NCBI GenBank assembly: GCA_964351985.1
Contig: CAYGPR010000021.1
Span: 1 to 64,000, forward strand
Origin: Meishania sp964351985
Lineage (GTDB): Bacteria > Bacteroidota > Bacteroidia > Flavobacteriales > Flavobacteriaceae
DNA: 64,000 bases
Reading direction: 5' to 3'
Part shown: positions 62,822 to 64,000 of the stretch, in pieces
Position numbering within the stretch: the stretch's first letter is position 1
How the letters are laid out: each line of letters begins with the position of its first letter
Program-made: the position numbers and the translations under genes
Notes under the pieces: model-generated
What the model was told of the DNA's origin: nothing
What the model saw: the letters and a program-made list of their open reading frames with translations, nothing else
The model's database searches: none

Positions 62822-63313
62822 ATGGCAAAACATAAAGTAACAATGACAATAAATGGGGCAAGCGTTTCTGCCGAGGTGGATTCTCGTTTGCTCTTGGTAC
62901 ATTTTATACGAGAGAATCTAGACATGACAGGCACCCATATCGGTTGCGATACATCAAGTTGTGGTGCTTGCACCATTTTGATCGATGGTAAATCGGTCAA
63001 GTCATGTACCTATTTGGCCGTTCGGGCTGATGGCGCAAATATCACTACGATAGAAGGTATTGCAGCCGATGGCACCAACCACCCGCTACAAAAGGCATTT
63101 CATGATCAACATGGTCTTCATTGCGGTTTCTGTACTCCGGGTATGATTATGAGGTCTATTGAACTATTGGAAACAAACCCCAACCCTACAGAAAAGGAAA
63201 TACGATGGGGAATTTCAGGAAACCTGTGTAGATGTACAGGCTATAACAATATCGTAAAGTCCGTGCAACAGGCTGCGGAAGAAATGTCCAAAGAAAAAGA
63301 AGCCATAGTCTAA
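62822..63313 (+). CDS. 2Fe-2S subunit of a molybdenum hydroxylase (CoxS type)
   Basis: This 163-aa protein has a plant-type ferredoxin domain with cluster cysteines in GCDTSSCGACTILIDGKS and KSCT, and a C-terminal helical [2Fe-2S] domain with HCGFCTPGMIM and GNLCRCTGYNNIV. It links the Mo subunit to the FAD subunit. It starts 8 bp after the FAD gene and ends 17 bp before the Mo subunit. All eight cluster cysteines are visible. Confidence 0.96.
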   Translation: MAKHKVTMTINGASVSAEVDSRLLLVHFIRENLDMTGTHIGCDTSSCGACTILIDGKSVKSCTYLAVRADGANITTIEGIAADGTNHPLQKAFHDQHGLHCGFCTPGMIMRSIELLETNPNPTEKEIRWGISGNLCRCTGYNNIVKSVQQAAEEMSKEKEAIV

Positions 63314-63330
63314 CCTCTAAATAAAAAAAT

Positions 63331-64000
63331 ATGTTCTCATGTAAAACATCACCAGAGGTAGGCGGAATGGGCCACTCTGTAAAACGAAAAGAAGATGCCC
63401 GTTTTTTACACGGCAAAGGTAATTATACCGATGACGTAAAATTACCGGGCATGCTGCATATGGTCATGGTACGTAGTCCGTACGCATATGCAAAAATTTT
63501 AAGTATCGATAAAGAAAAAGCTTTGGCCATTGACGGTGTTTTGGCTGTCATTACCGGCGAAGATTTGGCGCAATATAATTTACACTGGATGCCCACTTTA
63601 CTTTCCGATACCCAAATGGTTTTACCAACGGATACGGTAATGCATCAATCGCAAGAGGTTTGTGCAGTCATTGCAACGGACAGATATGTTGCCGTTGATG
63701 GTGCTGAAGCTGTAGACGTTCAATATGAACCGATGCAAGCCATTGTGAATCCGTTTAAGGCATTGGATGAAGATGCACCTTTACTGCGACCTGATAAAGA
63801 AGGTCAGAAAGACAATCAAATCTATCATTGGGAGCGTGGCGATAGGGCGAAAACCGATGCTGCCATTGCGGCGGCAGATGTGGTTGTAAAAGAACGTATT
63901 CATTTACCAAGAATCCATGTGGCTTCTATAGAAACCTGTGGAGTTGTGGCGTCTTATGATAAGGATACCGAAAAAATGCTGATTTACTTGACCTCTCAAG
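63331..64000 (+). CDS. Molybdopterin-binding large subunit of a molybdenum hydroxylase (partial, runs off the window)
   Basis: An open frame of 223 codons from ATG 63331 has no stop before the window end. It begins MFSCKTSPEVGGMGHSVKRK, then DARFLHGKGNYTDDVKLPGM and LHMVMVRSPYAYAKILSID, the typical N-terminal aldehyde oxidase/xanthine dehydrogenase a/b hammerhead domain. It reaches RIHVASIETCGVVASYD, near the start of the Mo-binding domain. The active-site loop that would tell CO dehydrogenase from other hydroxylases lies beyond the window, so the substrate is open. Confidence 0.93.
   Translation, partial: MFSCKTSPEVGGMGHSVKRKEDARFLHGKGNYTDDVKLPGMLHMVMVRSPYAYAKILSIDKEKALAIDGVLAVITGEDLAQYNLHWMPTLLSDTQMVLPTDTVMHQSQEVCAVIATDRYVAVDGAEAVDVQYEPMQAIVNPFKALDEDAPLLRPDKEGQKDNQIYHWERGDRAKTDAAIAAADVVVKERIHLPRIHVASIETCGVVASYDKDTEKMLIYLTSQ

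Overview
The window reads as chromosomal DNA of a member of the Flavobacteriaceae (Bacteroidota), probably marine. I base this on roughly 40% GC by eye, TAnnTTTG-type promoter elements, few Shine-Dalgarno sequences, many lipoproteins with an SPII Cys, a TonB-dependent receptor with a carboxypeptidase-regulatory-like domain, an OstA-like protein, and family-specific genes such as DUF6048/DUF6452 beside rlmD and a ZapA/6S-type RNA/RNase Y locus. The species is not identifiable from sequence alone. There are no rRNA, tRNA, CRISPR, prophage or IS genes. A run of ten Ns at 36614-36623 is an assembly gap inside a gene.

Layout. 1-7410 (+): a terminator, two tandem near-identical secreted amidohydrolases, a DUF1080+PA14-like lipoprotein, a secreted beta-propeller/blue-copper fusion and a hemolysin III-type membrane protein. 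7419-14646 (mostly -): a DUF4268 protein, a large Ig-like lipoprotein, a ZIP transporter, a THUMP methyltransferase (+) and the rlmD-DUF6452-DUF6048 operon. 14763-17215 (+): an ECF sigma factor pseudogene (one frameshift, two stops), its still-intact membrane partner gene, and rocD. 17236-20672: a small membrane-protein operon (CCC motif x2, DUF2752), an Smr protein, a lipoprotein and a cysteine desulfurase. 20669-25547 (-): an M23 peptidase, TonB receptor and secreted-protein operon. 25740-28232 (+): a coiled-coil protein, zapA, a structured RNA (probable 6S) and rny. 28279-38414 (-): a small c-type cytochrome, DUF349 protein, aroE, two tandem DUF368 undecaprenyl-phosphate translocase homologues, a TPR protein, a class III aminotransferase and an OstA-like protein. 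38579-45137 (-): a five-gene sugar operon (two DUF1080, two Gfo/Idh/MocA including a GH109-like one, one sialate O-acetylesterase-like). 45206-51630 (-): purA, a Fur family regulator, a RelA/SpoT enzyme, an M48 peptidase and a TrmH-type methyltransferase. 52529-64000: a molybdenum cofactor island.

How the genes work together. The last 11 kb form a coherent unit. moaD-moaE-moaC-mobA-moeB-tauE/safE run rightward in an overlapping operon and moeA/moaA lie on the other strand. Next come xdhC and a second cysteine desulfurase, both candidates for making sulfurated Moco. The client enzyme follows: a three-subunit molybdenum hydroxylase in FAD - 2Fe-2S - Mo order, cut by the window end. The two DUF1080 loci (2880-6760 and 38579-45137) point to oxidative, 3-keto-type sugar breakdown outside the cytoplasm. 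Housekeeping envelope and stress genes (rny, zapA, DUF368, OstA-like, SpoT) fill the middle.
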